The notes under the pieces: model-generated | The model's database searches: none | What the model was told of the DNA's origin: nothing | What the model saw: the letters and a program-made list of their open reading frames with translations, nothing else | Source: Elusimicrobia bacterium HGW-Elusimicrobia-1 | GTDB lineage: Bacteria; Elusimicrobiota; Endomicrobiia; PHAN01 | Direction: 5' to 3' | Length of the DNA stretch: 64,000 bases | Assembly (NCBI GenBank): GCA_002841695.1 | Contig: PHAN01000001.1 | Coordinates: forward strand, 151,663-215,662 | Made by a program: the position numbers and the translations under genes | Part shown: one piece after another, positions 17,764-26,663 of the stretch | Layout: every line of letters starts with the position of its first letter | How positions within the stretch are numbered: position 1 is the first letter of the stretch

Positions 17764-19683
17764 ATGTGCGGGATAGCAGGTATACTCGATTATACGTCGG
17801 CCGGACGAGTGTCCGGTGCTGACGTAAAAAAAATCTGCGATGCGATGATCCATCGCGGCCCCGACGACGAAGGTTATCATCTGGGGCTTAGGGCCGCCGA
17901 CGGCGGATACAAGGCCGGCATCGGGATGCGGCGGCTTGCCATCATAGATCTTGAAGGCGGCCGTCAGCCCATCTATAACGAGGATAAAAGCGTCGCGGTC
18001 GTCTTAAACGGCGAGATTTATAATTTTCACGAGTTAAGAAGCGAACTTGAAACCCGTCATCGTTTTTCCACAAAGACCGACACCGAAACTATAGCCCATC
18101 TCTATGAGGAAATGGGCGAAAAATGCGTCGAGCGGCTGCGCGGCATGTTCGCTTTCGCCGTATGGGACGAAAAAAGAAAAAAACTTTTTATCGCCCGCGA
18201 CAGAATAGGAAAAAAACCGCTTTACTATATGTCGGGCGGAGGGCGTTTCGTCTTCGCCTCGGAGATTAGCGCCTGCCTCAAAGCGGCCTCCGCCGCGCCG
18301 ACTGTCGACGCCGAGGCGCTGGATTCATATCTTACTTATCAATACGTGCCGCCGCCTCTTACGATTTACAAACAGATAAGAGCGCTGCTTCCGGCCACCA
18401 CGCTTTCCGTAGAGGCCGACGGCAGGATGTCCTTCCGCGAATACTGGTTTCTCGATTTCCGGCCCAAGGTCAGCATTGACTTTCGCGAGGCATGCGCCGA
18501 AACCAGACGGCTGCTTGCCGAGGCCGTCCGCCTGCGTATGGTGTCCGATGTTCCTCTGGGCGCTTTCCTTTCCGGCGGCCAAGATTCAAGCATAGTCACG
18601 GGACTGATGAGCGAAGTTTCGGGCGCTCCCGTAAAAACATTTTCCATAGGTTTCGAGGACGAAGAGTATTCCGAGCTCGGTTACGCGCGCCTTGTCGCCG
18701 GACATTTCGGCACAGAGCATCACGAATATATACTCAAACCCGACTACTCCGCTCTTTTGCCGTCGATAGTAAAACATTACGGTCAGCCCTTCGCGGATTC
18801 TTCCGCCCTGCCGACATTTCTTGTCTCGCGCGAAACCAGAAAACACGTGACGGTGGCCTTAAACGGCGACGGCGGCGACGAGTTCTTCGGCGGGTATCTT
18901 CGTTATAAAGCCATGAAGTACGCCGGTCTTCTGGCCGGACCCGCGCGACTGTTCGGCGCCGGAAATTTTCGGCGACTTGCGTCCGTTTTACCGTCGATGA
19001 GCGGGACTCCGTTTGCGAAAACCGCCCGCTACGCCCGACGGCTCGCCGAATCGTTTGCCGAGCCCGCCGCCGTAAGAAACATCAACTGGCACTGCATATT
19101 TTCCGACGACGCCAAAAGCCGCATGTACACGGAAGATTTCGCGCGCGATCGCGCGGCCGGCGCGTTCGGCTATATGCGCGAAATATTCGACAGCGCACCC
19201 GCCGGAAACGACCTCGACAGGACTTTTTATACCGACGCTGTTTCCTATCTTCCCGGTTGTCTGCTTGTGAAAGTCGACATAGCTTCCATGGCCAACTCGC
19301 TCGAAGCCCGCAGTCCGTTTCTCGACCATAAAGTCATGGAGTTCGCGGCTTCTTTGCCGCCGTCGTGGAAACTCCGGGGGACGCAAACAAAATACATATT
19401 GAAAAAAACTTTCGGAGATTTCTTGCCGCCGGTCATAACTAACAGAGGCAAAATGGGTTTCGGCATACCCGTGCACAGGTGGTTTCGCGGCGAGTGGAAG
19501 GATTTATTCAGAGATACGGCGCTTTCCGTCCGCGCGCTGAAACGCGGATATTTCAGGGAAGCCGCCGTTAAAAATCTTTTCGACGAACATCTCTCCGGCC
19601 GGCGGGACCACGGCTACCGCCTTTGGTCTTTGTTGATGCTGGAAATGTGGCACAGAACTTATGTCGACGGCGAACGGCTTTGA
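17764..19683 (+). CDS. asnB: Asparagine synthase (glutamine-hydrolysing) family
   Basis: 639 residues. It starts MCGIAG, so Cys2 is the glutaminase nucleophile; RRLAIIDLEGGRQP and NGEIYNF are the GATase II landmarks. The synthetase domain has the ATP pyrophosphatase loop SGGQDSS near residue 269. It makes an amide from glutamine, ATP and a carboxylate. Paralogues of AsnB are common in surface-glycan loci, where they are thought to amidate uronic acids or amino sugars, so the acceptor may not be aspartate. Two bases separate a GGAATATAAAACT leader from the ATG, and no strong Shine-Dalgarno is seen. Confidence 0.9.
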   Translation: MCGIAGILDYTSAGRVSGADVKKICDAMIHRGPDDEGYHLGLRAADGGYKAGIGMRRLAIIDLEGGRQPIYNEDKSVAVVLNGEIYNFHELRSELETRHRFSTKTDTETIAHLYEEMGEKCVERLRGMFAFAVWDEKRKKLFIARDRIGKKPLYYMSGGGRFVFASEISACLKAASAAPTVDAEALDSYLTYQYVPPPLTIYKQIRALLPATTLSVEADGRMSFREYWFLDFRPKVSIDFREACAETRRLLAEAVRLRMVSDVPLGAFLSGGQDSSIVTGLMSEVSGAPVKTFSIGFEDEEYSELGYARLVAGHFGTEHHEYILKPDYSALLPSIVKHYGQPFADSSALPTFLVSRETRKHVTVALNGDGGDEFFGGYLRYKAMKYAGLLAGPARLFGAGNFRRLASVLPSMSGTPFAKTARYARRLAESFAEPAAVRNINWHCIFSDDAKSRMYTEDFARDRAAGAFGYMREIFDSAPAGNDLDRTFYTDAVSYLPGCLLVKVDIASMANSLEARSPFLDHKVMEFAASLPPSWKLRGTQTKYILKKTFGDFLPPVITNRGKMGFGIPVHRWFRGEWKDLFRDTALSVRALKRGYFREAAVKNLFDEHLSGRRDHGYRLWSLLMLEMWHRTYVDGERL

Positions 19684-19736
19684 GCGACTTTGAACCATCG
19701 GCGCGAAACGTTGCGCGCATAATGAAGGAGTGCAAA

Positions 19737-20444
19737 TTGAAATTTACGCTGCTTGTCCCCACATTGAATGAAATCTACGGAATGAAAAACATAATGCCGT
19801 CGATAAAGAAAGAATGGTTTGAACAGATACTTGTAGTCGACGGCGGATCGACGGACGGCACTCCCGAGTGGGCGTTGAAGGAGGGTTATGAAGTCGTTGC
19901 GCAGAAGCGCGGCGGTCTGCGCCACGCCTATACCGAGGCGCTTGATTCCGTTCGCGGCGACGCCGTAATAACATTCAGTCCCGACGGCAATTCCATAGCG
20001 GAACTTCTGCCGGAACTTATGGCCAAAATGAGCGAAGGCGATTACGATATGGTGATAGTATCCAGATACGCCCCCGGCGCCAAAAGCGAAGACGATGATT
20101 TTCTGACGGGTTTCGGCAACTGGTTTTTTACCAAGTTGATAAATATAGTTCACGGCGGCAAATATACCGACATATTCGTTATGTACCGCGCATGGAAAAA
20201 AGAAATATTTTACTCCTTGAAACTGCACGAAGATTCATCCTACGCTTTTGAAGAGTCGCTGTTTTTTACCACGCTCGGGATAGAGCCGCTTTTGTGCATA
20301 AGGGCGTTGAAAAACAAACTTAAAATAGCCGAGATTCCGGGCAATGAGCCAAAAAGAATAGGCGGTACCAGAAAACTTCAGATATTCCAATGGGGCGCTT
20401 CTTACATTTGGCAGATATTCAGAGAACTTTTTATAAAGATATGA
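19737..20444 (+). CDS. Family 2 glycosyltransferase
   Basis: 235 residues from the TTG at 19737, chosen because AAGGAG lies six bases upstream and because the protein then starts LKFTLLVPTLNE at the first beta strand. The GT-A domain has VVDGGSTDGT and an SPDGN segment at the metal site. The C-terminal part (FFTKLINIVHGGKYTDIFV) resembles polyprenyl-phosphate sugar transferases such as dolichol-phosphate mannosyltransferase. It may load a sugar onto a lipid carrier for the membrane GT39-like enzymes that follow. Confidence 0.87.
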   Translation: MKFTLLVPTLNEIYGMKNIMPSIKKEWFEQILVVDGGSTDGTPEWALKEGYEVVAQKRGGLRHAYTEALDSVRGDAVITFSPDGNSIAELLPELMAKMSEGDYDMVIVSRYAPGAKSEDDDFLTGFGNWFFTKLINIVHGGKYTDIFVMYRAWKKEIFYSLKLHEDSSYAFEESLFFTTLGIEPLLCIRALKNKLKIAEIPGNEPKRIGGTRKLQIFQWGASYIWQIFRELFIKI

Positions 20445-20501
20445 CATTAGTGTGCCCCGCGCTCAAGTATTTTCAATATGATACCGTTCGTGAGGATTTC
20501 C

Positions 20502-20651
20502 GTGAAAGACGTTAAAAAAATACTTGCCGCTTCGATATTCTGCCTGTGGTGCGCGGCAGTTTACGCGTCCTATATTTCGACGGCGCTGAGATATTACGAT
20601 GTCCGCGTCGCCGTGAATTCATTAAAGGAACGTCTGAAAATATGCCGCTGA
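20502..20651 (+). CDS. Small single-span membrane protein, 49 residues
   Basis: A short frame with a GTG start at 20502 preceded by GAGG at a good distance; an in-frame ATG at 20478 is an alternative. The peptide has a basic start (KDVKK), then a hydrophobic stretch of about 18 residues (ILAASIFCLWCAAVYASY), then a short polar tail ending KERLKICR. It overlaps the start of the following membrane glycosyltransferase gene by 10 bases, which suggests coupled translation and perhaps a small partner subunit. No family is recognised. The call rests only on layout, Shine-Dalgarno and hydrophobicity. Confidence 0.5.
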   Translation: MKDVKKILAASIFCLWCAAVYASYISTALRYYDVRVAVNSLKERLKICR

Positions 20652-22519
20652 TACACATAGCCGTCGTTTCGTTTATATTCCTTGTCGCCGCCGCCGTCGG
20701 CGCGAAAATCTTCGACGCCGTTAAAATCTCTTTCGACGGCGAAGCCGAAAAATGGCTTTTTTCCGTTGCGGCGGGTCTTTTTGTCTTCGTCCATTTTACG
20801 GCGCTGACCGCCGCGGCGGGTTTGATAAATCGCGCGGTCATCGCGGCGTTTCTGGCCGCCTCGGCAATCGCGGCGCGGCGGGAACTTTCGGGACTTTTGC
20901 GCAAACTTTCGGATTTTGCTATGCGCGCCGCAGCCGGATGGCGGGCCGACGCCGCGCTCAAAGCGGTACTTCTTACCGCGGTTGTATTCAATTTTTTCTT
21001 CGCGTGCGCCCCCGTGACGGATTCCGACGCGCTGACGTATCACTTCAGTTTTCCCAAGATATTCCTTGCCGCCGGGCGTTTGACGGATATCCCCGATAAT
21101 TTATTGTCGTATTTTCCGCTCAACGGACAGATGATGTATACGTTGTTTTTGTCGATGGGAAACGACATAACGGCCAAACTCGCCGGATATTCCTTCGGAC
21201 TGCTGGCGGCGGTTATGGTGTATTTTTTTACCGCCCGTCGGGTAAATGCCGAAATGGCGCTTCCGGCCGCGGCGATATTCTACACAATGCCCGTAATGGT
21301 CAACGCCGCCGGAGTGGGGCAGATAGACACGATGTATCTTTGTTTTTCCTTTATGGGACTGTGGGCGCTTGTCAAATCCATAGACACCGGCGAGAGAAAA
21401 TGGTTCTGGCTCTGCGCCGTCCTGACGGCCACGAGCGTTACGATAAAGATAAACAACGTGATGGCCGTCCCGCCGATAGCGGCCGCTTACATATTTTACG
21501 GATTGGTCGAAAGAAAGAAAAAAAACTTCGCGCCGGCGGTTGATTTGGGTGTCTTTGTCCTTATTTTCGCGGGGCTGATATGTCCGTGGCTTATAAGAAA
21601 TATACGGCTGACGGGCCACCCGTTTCCGTTCATGAATTTACCTTTTATAAAGGCCCCGCCTCACGAAATGTATCTTGCCCACATGGTCTCGCATACCGAC
21701 GGAATGACTCTTGCGCGTTTTGCGCGGGATATATGGTATTTTTTCCTCGGCTCTCCTGTGATACACCCGGGGCCCGTTCTGCTTATTTTCGCGGTTCCGG
21801 GATTTTTTATGCGCGGCAAGGGACGCGCGATGAATGTGATGAATTTTGCGGCCGTCTCGACCTTTCTTCTTCTCTATGCGGCCCTTCCGATGCTTAAAGT
21901 CGAAAGCAGATACCATCTGGTTACCCTGGCCGCGTTGTCGATATCGGCGGCTTACGGATTTTGCGCTTTTGAAAAATATTTCTCCGCGGTCAAACTTTCC
22001 CGAACGATTCTGGCCGCTATGCTCGCGTTATCATCGGTTTCTTTAAGCGTGTATTTCGGCGGCAAGCGTTTGCCTTTTGTGACGGGATTCCAGAGTCGCG
22101 AGAAATATCTCGACGGAAATTACGGCTACCACGGCGTTGTGCGCCCGGAATACAGGAGCGCGATGAAGTTCATAAATGAAAACGTCGGGCGGAACGGCAA
22201 GGCGGTTTTTCTGGGATATTATTTTGTCGATGCTTATTATTACAAGCCGCGCGTGGAAGCGGCGATGCCGTCTTTTCTGGGATTGACCTCGATGGCGGAT
22301 GCGATGCGGATGCTCGACAAAAAAGGCGCCACACACATTGTTTTGATAAAATACTTCTATCGGGAAAATCCCGACGGAGCCGGATATCTCAATAGTTGGT
22401 CGGGCGCGCTTGATATTAAATGGGATATCGACAAGGCCCGCGCCGCCGGCTTCCTGCGGACGGTTTATTCGACGAAATCTTTTGAAGTATTACAAATCGC
22501 TTACGGAAAGGAAGGATAA
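20642..22519 (+). CDS. Membrane glycosyltransferase, GT39/ArnT-like (GT-C fold)
   Basis: 625 residues from the ATG at 20642; a longer frame from 20546 lacks support. About a dozen hydrophobic segments follow an N-terminal membrane helix. The first large loop has APVTDSDALTYHFSFPK, with the acidic residues expected near the catalytic site of GT-C enzymes, and LLSYFPLNGQMMY. The protein at 32391-34310 shares this pattern and is a paralogue. Such enzymes use polyprenyl-phosphate sugars on the periplasmic side. A soluble C-terminal portion of about 120 residues ends the protein. Confidence 0.82.
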   Translation: MPLIHIAVVSFIFLVAAAVGAKIFDAVKISFDGEAEKWLFSVAAGLFVFVHFTALTAAAGLINRAVIAAFLAASAIAARRELSGLLRKLSDFAMRAAAGWRADAALKAVLLTAVVFNFFFACAPVTDSDALTYHFSFPKIFLAAGRLTDIPDNLLSYFPLNGQMMYTLFLSMGNDITAKLAGYSFGLLAAVMVYFFTARRVNAEMALPAAAIFYTMPVMVNAAGVGQIDTMYLCFSFMGLWALVKSIDTGERKWFWLCAVLTATSVTIKINNVMAVPPIAAAYIFYGLVERKKKNFAPAVDLGVFVLIFAGLICPWLIRNIRLTGHPFPFMNLPFIKAPPHEMYLAHMVSHTDGMTLARFARDIWYFFLGSPVIHPGPVLLIFAVPGFFMRGKGRAMNVMNFAAVSTFLLLYAALPMLKVESRYHLVTLAALSISAAYGFCAFEKYFSAVKLSRTILAAMLALSSVSLSVYFGGKRLPFVTGFQSREKYLDGNYGYHGVVRPEYRSAMKFINENVGRNGKAVFLGYYFVDAYYYKPRVEAAMPSFLGLTSMADAMRMLDKKGATHIVLIKYFYRENPDGAGYLNSWSGALDIKWDIDKARAAGFLRTVYSTKSFEVLQIAYGKEG

Positions 22520-22521
22520 AG

Positions 22522-23727
22522 TTGGCGTCATCTTTTATATTAACCGTTCGCCTCAGAAGAATTATCCTTGCGCTTATTGTGGCCGCAGGCCTGATTCTGC
22601 GTCTGGCGGGCGGCCTGCTTGTGCGGGAAAAAATAGTCCAAGGCGATTCGGCGCTGTATCAAAATTATGCCGAACTTATAACGGAGCGCCGCGCTCTTCC
22701 GTCGGAGTTCGCGCATCCGCCCGGATATCCTCTGTTTTTGTCCGCCGTAAAGAAACTTGCCGGCGGCGCCGCCCCGGTTGTGCCGACGGCGCAGGCGTTT
22801 ATCTCGGCGGCGGCGATACTGCTTGTTTACCTGCTGGCTAAAAAGATTTTTCGCGTCGAATCCGCGGCGTTGTTTGCGGCGGCCATTGTCGCTGTCGATC
22901 CGTTTTTGGTGTACTTTTCGGCGCAGGTCGCCTCGGAGACATTGTTTTGCGCCTTTCTTTACGGGTCGATATATTTGTTGCACGAAAAGCTCTCTTCCGA
23001 CGATAAACCGGTTTCGTTGGCTCTTGCCGCCGGAGTTCTTGCGGGCGCCGCGCTGTTGACGCGCGCGGCCGTATCGGGTTTTGTCGCGTTGATACCCGTG
23101 TCTTTATTCTTTTACGGGTTCAGCCGCAAAAAAGCCGTTGCGCTGGCCGTGTTCTTTGCGATTGTTGCCGTTATGATGTATCCGTGGATTCTCAGAAATC
23201 AAAAGGTCTACGGGCGCTTCGTGCCTCTTACGGTTCAAGCCGGATGGAATATGTGGGAGGCCTCGTGTCCGGCTCCGTACGACGCCGCGGCGATGGCGGA
23301 CTGGATACAGGAAATGAAAACTGAGTCGGAGGGAATGAGTCCGACCGAAACAGACGACTACTTCAAACGGAAATTTTGGAGCGCCGCGACGGCGTCTCCG
23401 TCGGGATTCCTGAAAGCGGGCTTGATGCGATTCGCAAGATTCTGGCGGCTTTATCCGTATGACCCTTATCCGGCCGGCCACAAAATAATAAGCGTCTTAT
23501 TTTTCGGCCCGCTTTTGATTTTGGCCGCCGCGGGAATTGTTCTGGCCGCCCTTGCCGGCAACAGACAGGCCGCCCTGCTTTATATTCTCGCCGCGTCTTC
23601 CGCCGTCGGAGCGTTTCTGTTTTGTCCGGCGGTGCGGTACCGGCTGTATCTTCATCCGGCTATGGCGATTTTCGCCGCTTACGCCGTTACGGTTTTTCTG
23701 AATAAAAATAAAAACGCCGGTGCGTAA
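22522..23727 (+). CDS. Membrane glycosyltransferase, GT39-like
   Basis: 401 residues from a TTG start at 22522, with AAAGGAAGG ending a few bases upstream. The protein has about nine or ten hydrophobic segments. GDSALYQNYAELITE and FAHPPGYPLF near the N-terminus match the loop-1 pattern of the dolichyl-phosphate-mannose mannosyltransferase (PMT_2) family, where an acidic residue is catalytic. RNQKVYGRFVPLT is a typical inner-loop segment. It should move a lipid-linked sugar to an acceptor outside the cytoplasm. It is one of six GT-C-like proteins in the locus. Confidence 0.85.
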   Translation: MASSFILTVRLRRIILALIVAAGLILRLAGGLLVREKIVQGDSALYQNYAELITERRALPSEFAHPPGYPLFLSAVKKLAGGAAPVVPTAQAFISAAAILLVYLLAKKIFRVESAALFAAAIVAVDPFLVYFSAQVASETLFCAFLYGSIYLLHEKLSSDDKPVSLALAAGVLAGAALLTRAAVSGFVALIPVSLFFYGFSRKKAVALAVFFAIVAVMMYPWILRNQKVYGRFVPLTVQAGWNMWEASCPAPYDAAAMADWIQEMKTESEGMSPTETDDYFKRKFWSAATASPSGFLKAGLMRFARFWRLYPYDPYPAGHKIISVLFFGPLLILAAAGIVLAALAGNRQAALLYILAASSAVGAFLFCPAVRYRLYLHPAMAIFAAYAVTVFLNKNKNAGA

Positions 23728-23763
23728 TTCTTTCGCGCGGCGCGATGCTTAAAGGCAATAATA

Positions 23764-25464
23764 ATGTACATACTCGGTTTTAACTGCAATATCCACATGT
23801 CGGCCGCCGCCCTCATAAAGGACGGAAAACTCATAGCCGCCTGCGAAGAGGAAAGATTCGACCGAAAGAAATATTCGGGCGACTTTCCGCGCAACGCGAT
23901 ACTTTTTTGCTGCCGTCAGGCCGGGATAACTCCCGCCGAAATAGACGAGGCGGTTTTTTACATGAAACCGTGGCTGGGCATCGTCGAGCGCGCGGCCATT
24001 TTCGCAAAAAATTTTCCCGGGTCGCTTGCGACGTTCGGAAAACATAAGCACGAACGGGGAACTGTCGAAGTCGTTGCGGCAAATTTTCTTGTGCGCCGTC
24101 GTTTGAAAGAATTGGGTTTTCGCGGACGGTTTCGTTTTCTCGAACATCATCTCGCGCACGCCGCCTCGGCGTTTTTTGTCTCGCCTTTCGACGAGGCCGC
24201 CATATTGTCCGTTGATTTCGCCGGCGAGATCGTCGCCACGTACCTGGGCCGCGGCAGCCAAAATTCAATCCGCGGTTTGCGCCGCATAAATTATCCGGAT
24301 TCGCTTGGGCTTTTCTACGGAGTGCTGACGGAATATCTGGGCTACCATATAAACGGCGATGAATACAAGGTGATGGGCCTGGCATCCTACGGCAAACCCG
24401 TTTTTGCTGACGTTTTCAGAAAAATGATGACTCTTTCGCCCGACGGCGGGATTAAAATGGATTTGTCGTATTTTCAGCATCACACCGGCAGCGATATTTT
24501 TTTCACGCAAAAATATGTCGACGCTCTGGGCGCGCCTCCCTGCCGCTCGGAGGACGACCTGGAAAATCAGGTGTATCGAGACATAGCCGCTTCGGGTCAG
24601 CTGGTTTTCCAGGAGGCGATGGATCATATCGTCGACCGTCTTAAAGAGGAAACCGGCTCCGACAATCTTTGTCTCGTCGGCGGCTGCGCGTTGAACAGCC
24701 GCTATAACGGCAAACTCGCCGCCCGTCGGATTTTTAAGAATATTTTTATACAGCCCGCAGCTTACGACGCCGGATGCGCCGTCGGCGCGGCTTTCTATCT
24801 GTGGAACGCGATTATGGGCAATCCCCGCGGATTCGTTATGGAACACGCCTACTGGGGACCCGAGTATTCCGCCGGCGACCTCCTGTCGGCTCTGGCCAAA
24901 TACGATTTGCGATACGAAAAAAGCTCCGACGCTCCCGCCGCCGCCGCGCGGCTCCTTGCCGACGGAAAAATAATCGGATGGTTTCAGGGAAGGTGCGAGT
25001 GGGGCCCTCGCGCGCTTGGCGCAAGGAGCATTCTTGCCGACCCGCGCGCCGCCCGCATGAAAGACGTGATAAATGCCAAGGTAAAATTCCGCGAGCCGTA
25101 CAGACCGTTCGCTCCTGCCGTGCTTGAAGAAAGAACAGGCGAATATTTTGACTGGAAAGGTTCGTCGCCATATATGCTTTTTGTCTGCGACGTCCTTCCC
25201 GAAAAAAGAAGCGTCATACCCGCAGTGACTCACGTTGACGGCACCGGGCGCATACAGACCGTGAGTCGCGGACACAATCCGCCGTACCGGCGCCTTATCG
25301 AGGAGTTCGACAAAATCACCGGCGTTCCGGTGATACTCAATACTTCTTTTAACAGGCGTGGCGAACCCATAGTGACAAGTCCGACGGACGCCATAGAATG
25401 TTTTATGGCCACCGACATAGATTGCCTGATTATGGGCGATTACATTTGCGGAAAAAAAATATGA
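23764..25464 (+). CDS. NodU/CmcH-family O-carbamoyltransferase
   Basis: 566 residues, the usual length. The N-terminal Kae1-like domain starts MYILGFNCNIHMSAA and has EHHLAHAASAF, which holds the metal-binding histidines. LVGGCALN marks the second half. The YrdC-like C-terminal domain has CEWGPRALGARSI, EPYRPFAPAV and ILNTSFN. The family transfers carbamoyl from carbamoyl phosphate, through carbamoyl adenylate, to a hydroxyl on a sugar or antibiotic. Here it most likely O-carbamoylates a glycan sugar. An AAAGG Shine-Dalgarno lies upstream in a 36-base gap. Confidence 0.95.
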   Translation: MYILGFNCNIHMSAAALIKDGKLIAACEEERFDRKKYSGDFPRNAILFCCRQAGITPAEIDEAVFYMKPWLGIVERAAIFAKNFPGSLATFGKHKHERGTVEVVAANFLVRRRLKELGFRGRFRFLEHHLAHAASAFFVSPFDEAAILSVDFAGEIVATYLGRGSQNSIRGLRRINYPDSLGLFYGVLTEYLGYHINGDEYKVMGLASYGKPVFADVFRKMMTLSPDGGIKMDLSYFQHHTGSDIFFTQKYVDALGAPPCRSEDDLENQVYRDIAASGQLVFQEAMDHIVDRLKEETGSDNLCLVGGCALNSRYNGKLAARRIFKNIFIQPAAYDAGCAVGAAFYLWNAIMGNPRGFVMEHAYWGPEYSAGDLLSALAKYDLRYEKSSDAPAAAARLLADGKIIGWFQGRCEWGPRALGARSILADPRAARMKDVINAKVKFREPYRPFAPAVLEERTGEYFDWKGSSPYMLFVCDVLPEKRSVIPAVTHVDGTGRIQTVSRGHNPPYRRLIEEFDKITGVPVILNTSFNRRGEPIVTSPTDAIECFMATDIDCLIMGDYICGKKI

Positions 25465-26663
25465 AAGCATCCAGAATGAAGTTTATCGACATATACGCCG
25501 GTCTTCCGCTGTGCGCTATTCTTTTCGCGCTGCACAAGACGGTATCCGTTTTCCGTCGGAAACCCTCCTCCCGCGAAATAAAAAATATGCTTTTTATAAA
25601 GTTTTGGGGAATGGGCACTATCATTCTGGCCTCGCCGTCCGTAAAGGCCATCCGCGCGAAGTATCCGGACGCCCGCGCGACTTTTATGACGTTCACCCGC
25701 AATGAGGCCGTCTGCCGGCTTCTGGGTCTTGCCGACGACTACGTTACCGTCGACGTCAAACGCGGTTTCGTCCGATTCATCGTAGATACGGCGGCAGCCA
25801 TTGTCCGCCTTCGCGCGAAGGGAATAGATATGGCCGTCGACCTGGAATTTTTTACCAGATTCTCGGCGATAGTCGGTTATCTGAGCGGCGCGCGGAGCCG
25901 CGTCGGCTTTAAGTCGTGGGAGGCGTGGCGCGGGGATCTTCTTACGGCCTCCGCCCCCTTTAACCGCTACTGGCACGTCTGGAAAAATTTCGGTTCGCTG
26001 GCCGTCGCCGCCGGCGCGGATTTCGACCCGTCCGCCCTGCCGCGCATCGCCGACGGCGAACTCGCCCCGTCCGTCAAATCCTTCGACGTGAAATTTAACC
26101 GCCTTGCGGCCGGCGGCGAAGACATCGTTTGCGTCAATCCAAACTCCGCCGTGGAGTTCGACTGGCCCCGCCGATGGCCCGACGCCAATTACGCGGAGCT
26201 TGCCGTCGCTCTGGCAGACAAATACCGCTGTCGCGTCGTAATAATCGGCGGCGCCGACGACGTTGCCTGCGCCGAAGCCATAGAACGAGCCGCCGCGCGC
26301 GGCGACCGTGTTGTCAATCTCGCGGGAAAAACGTCGGTCGGGGATTTGGCCGCCCTGCTTAAAAAAAGCCGGTTGCTCGTCACAAACGATTCCGGACCCA
26401 TGCATCTTGCAGCCGCTCTCGGAACTACCGTAGCCGCATTTTTCGGCGCCAGCACTCCCGCGCTTACGCGGCCCCTCGGTGAAGGCCATCTCGTATTTTT
26501 CAAGAATCTTGAATGCAGCCCCTGTATAAATCTGGTGACTAACGATAAAATAAGGTGCTATCACCGCGCTCCCAAATGTCTCGACGGCATTACCGTCGGG
26601 GAAGTTTTGGGAGCCATCGAGGCAAGCGGTGTATTGCGCAGGCGCAGCGCGGTCGTTTTATGA
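25461..26663 (+). CDS. Family 9 glycosyltransferase (heptosyltransferase-like)
   Basis: 400 residues from the ATGA-coupled ATG at 25461; the ATG at 25476 is a possible later start. Family 9 landmarks are LFIKFWGMGTIILASPSVKA at the N-terminus and NDSGPMHLAAALGT with FFGAS in the donor-binding domain. A cysteine-containing C-terminal stretch (CSPCINL) is common in this family. These GT-B enzymes add heptose or other sugars to lipopolysaccharide-type acceptors, which fits the HddC-like gene upstream and suggests a Gram-negative outer layer. Confidence 0.92.
   Translation: MKASRMKFIDIYAGLPLCAILFALHKTVSVFRRKPSSREIKNMLFIKFWGMGTIILASPSVKAIRAKYPDARATFMTFTRNEAVCRLLGLADDYVTVDVKRGFVRFIVDTAAAIVRLRAKGIDMAVDLEFFTRFSAIVGYLSGARSRVGFKSWEAWRGDLLTASAPFNRYWHVWKNFGSLAVAAGADFDPSALPRIADGELAPSVKSFDVKFNRLAAGGEDIVCVNPNSAVEFDWPRRWPDANYAELAVALADKYRCRVVIIGGADDVACAEAIERAAARGDRVVNLAGKTSVGDLAALLKKSRLLVTNDSGPMHLAAALGTTVAAFFGASTPALTRPLGEGHLVFFKNLECSPCINLVTNDKIRCYHRAPKCLDGITVGEVLGAIEASGVLRRRSAVVL

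Noticed and set aside
24265..25470. A 401-residue minus-strand frame opposite the carbamoyltransferase gene.
   Set aside because: Shadow of the NodU-family gene, whose conserved motifs run through the whole stretch.
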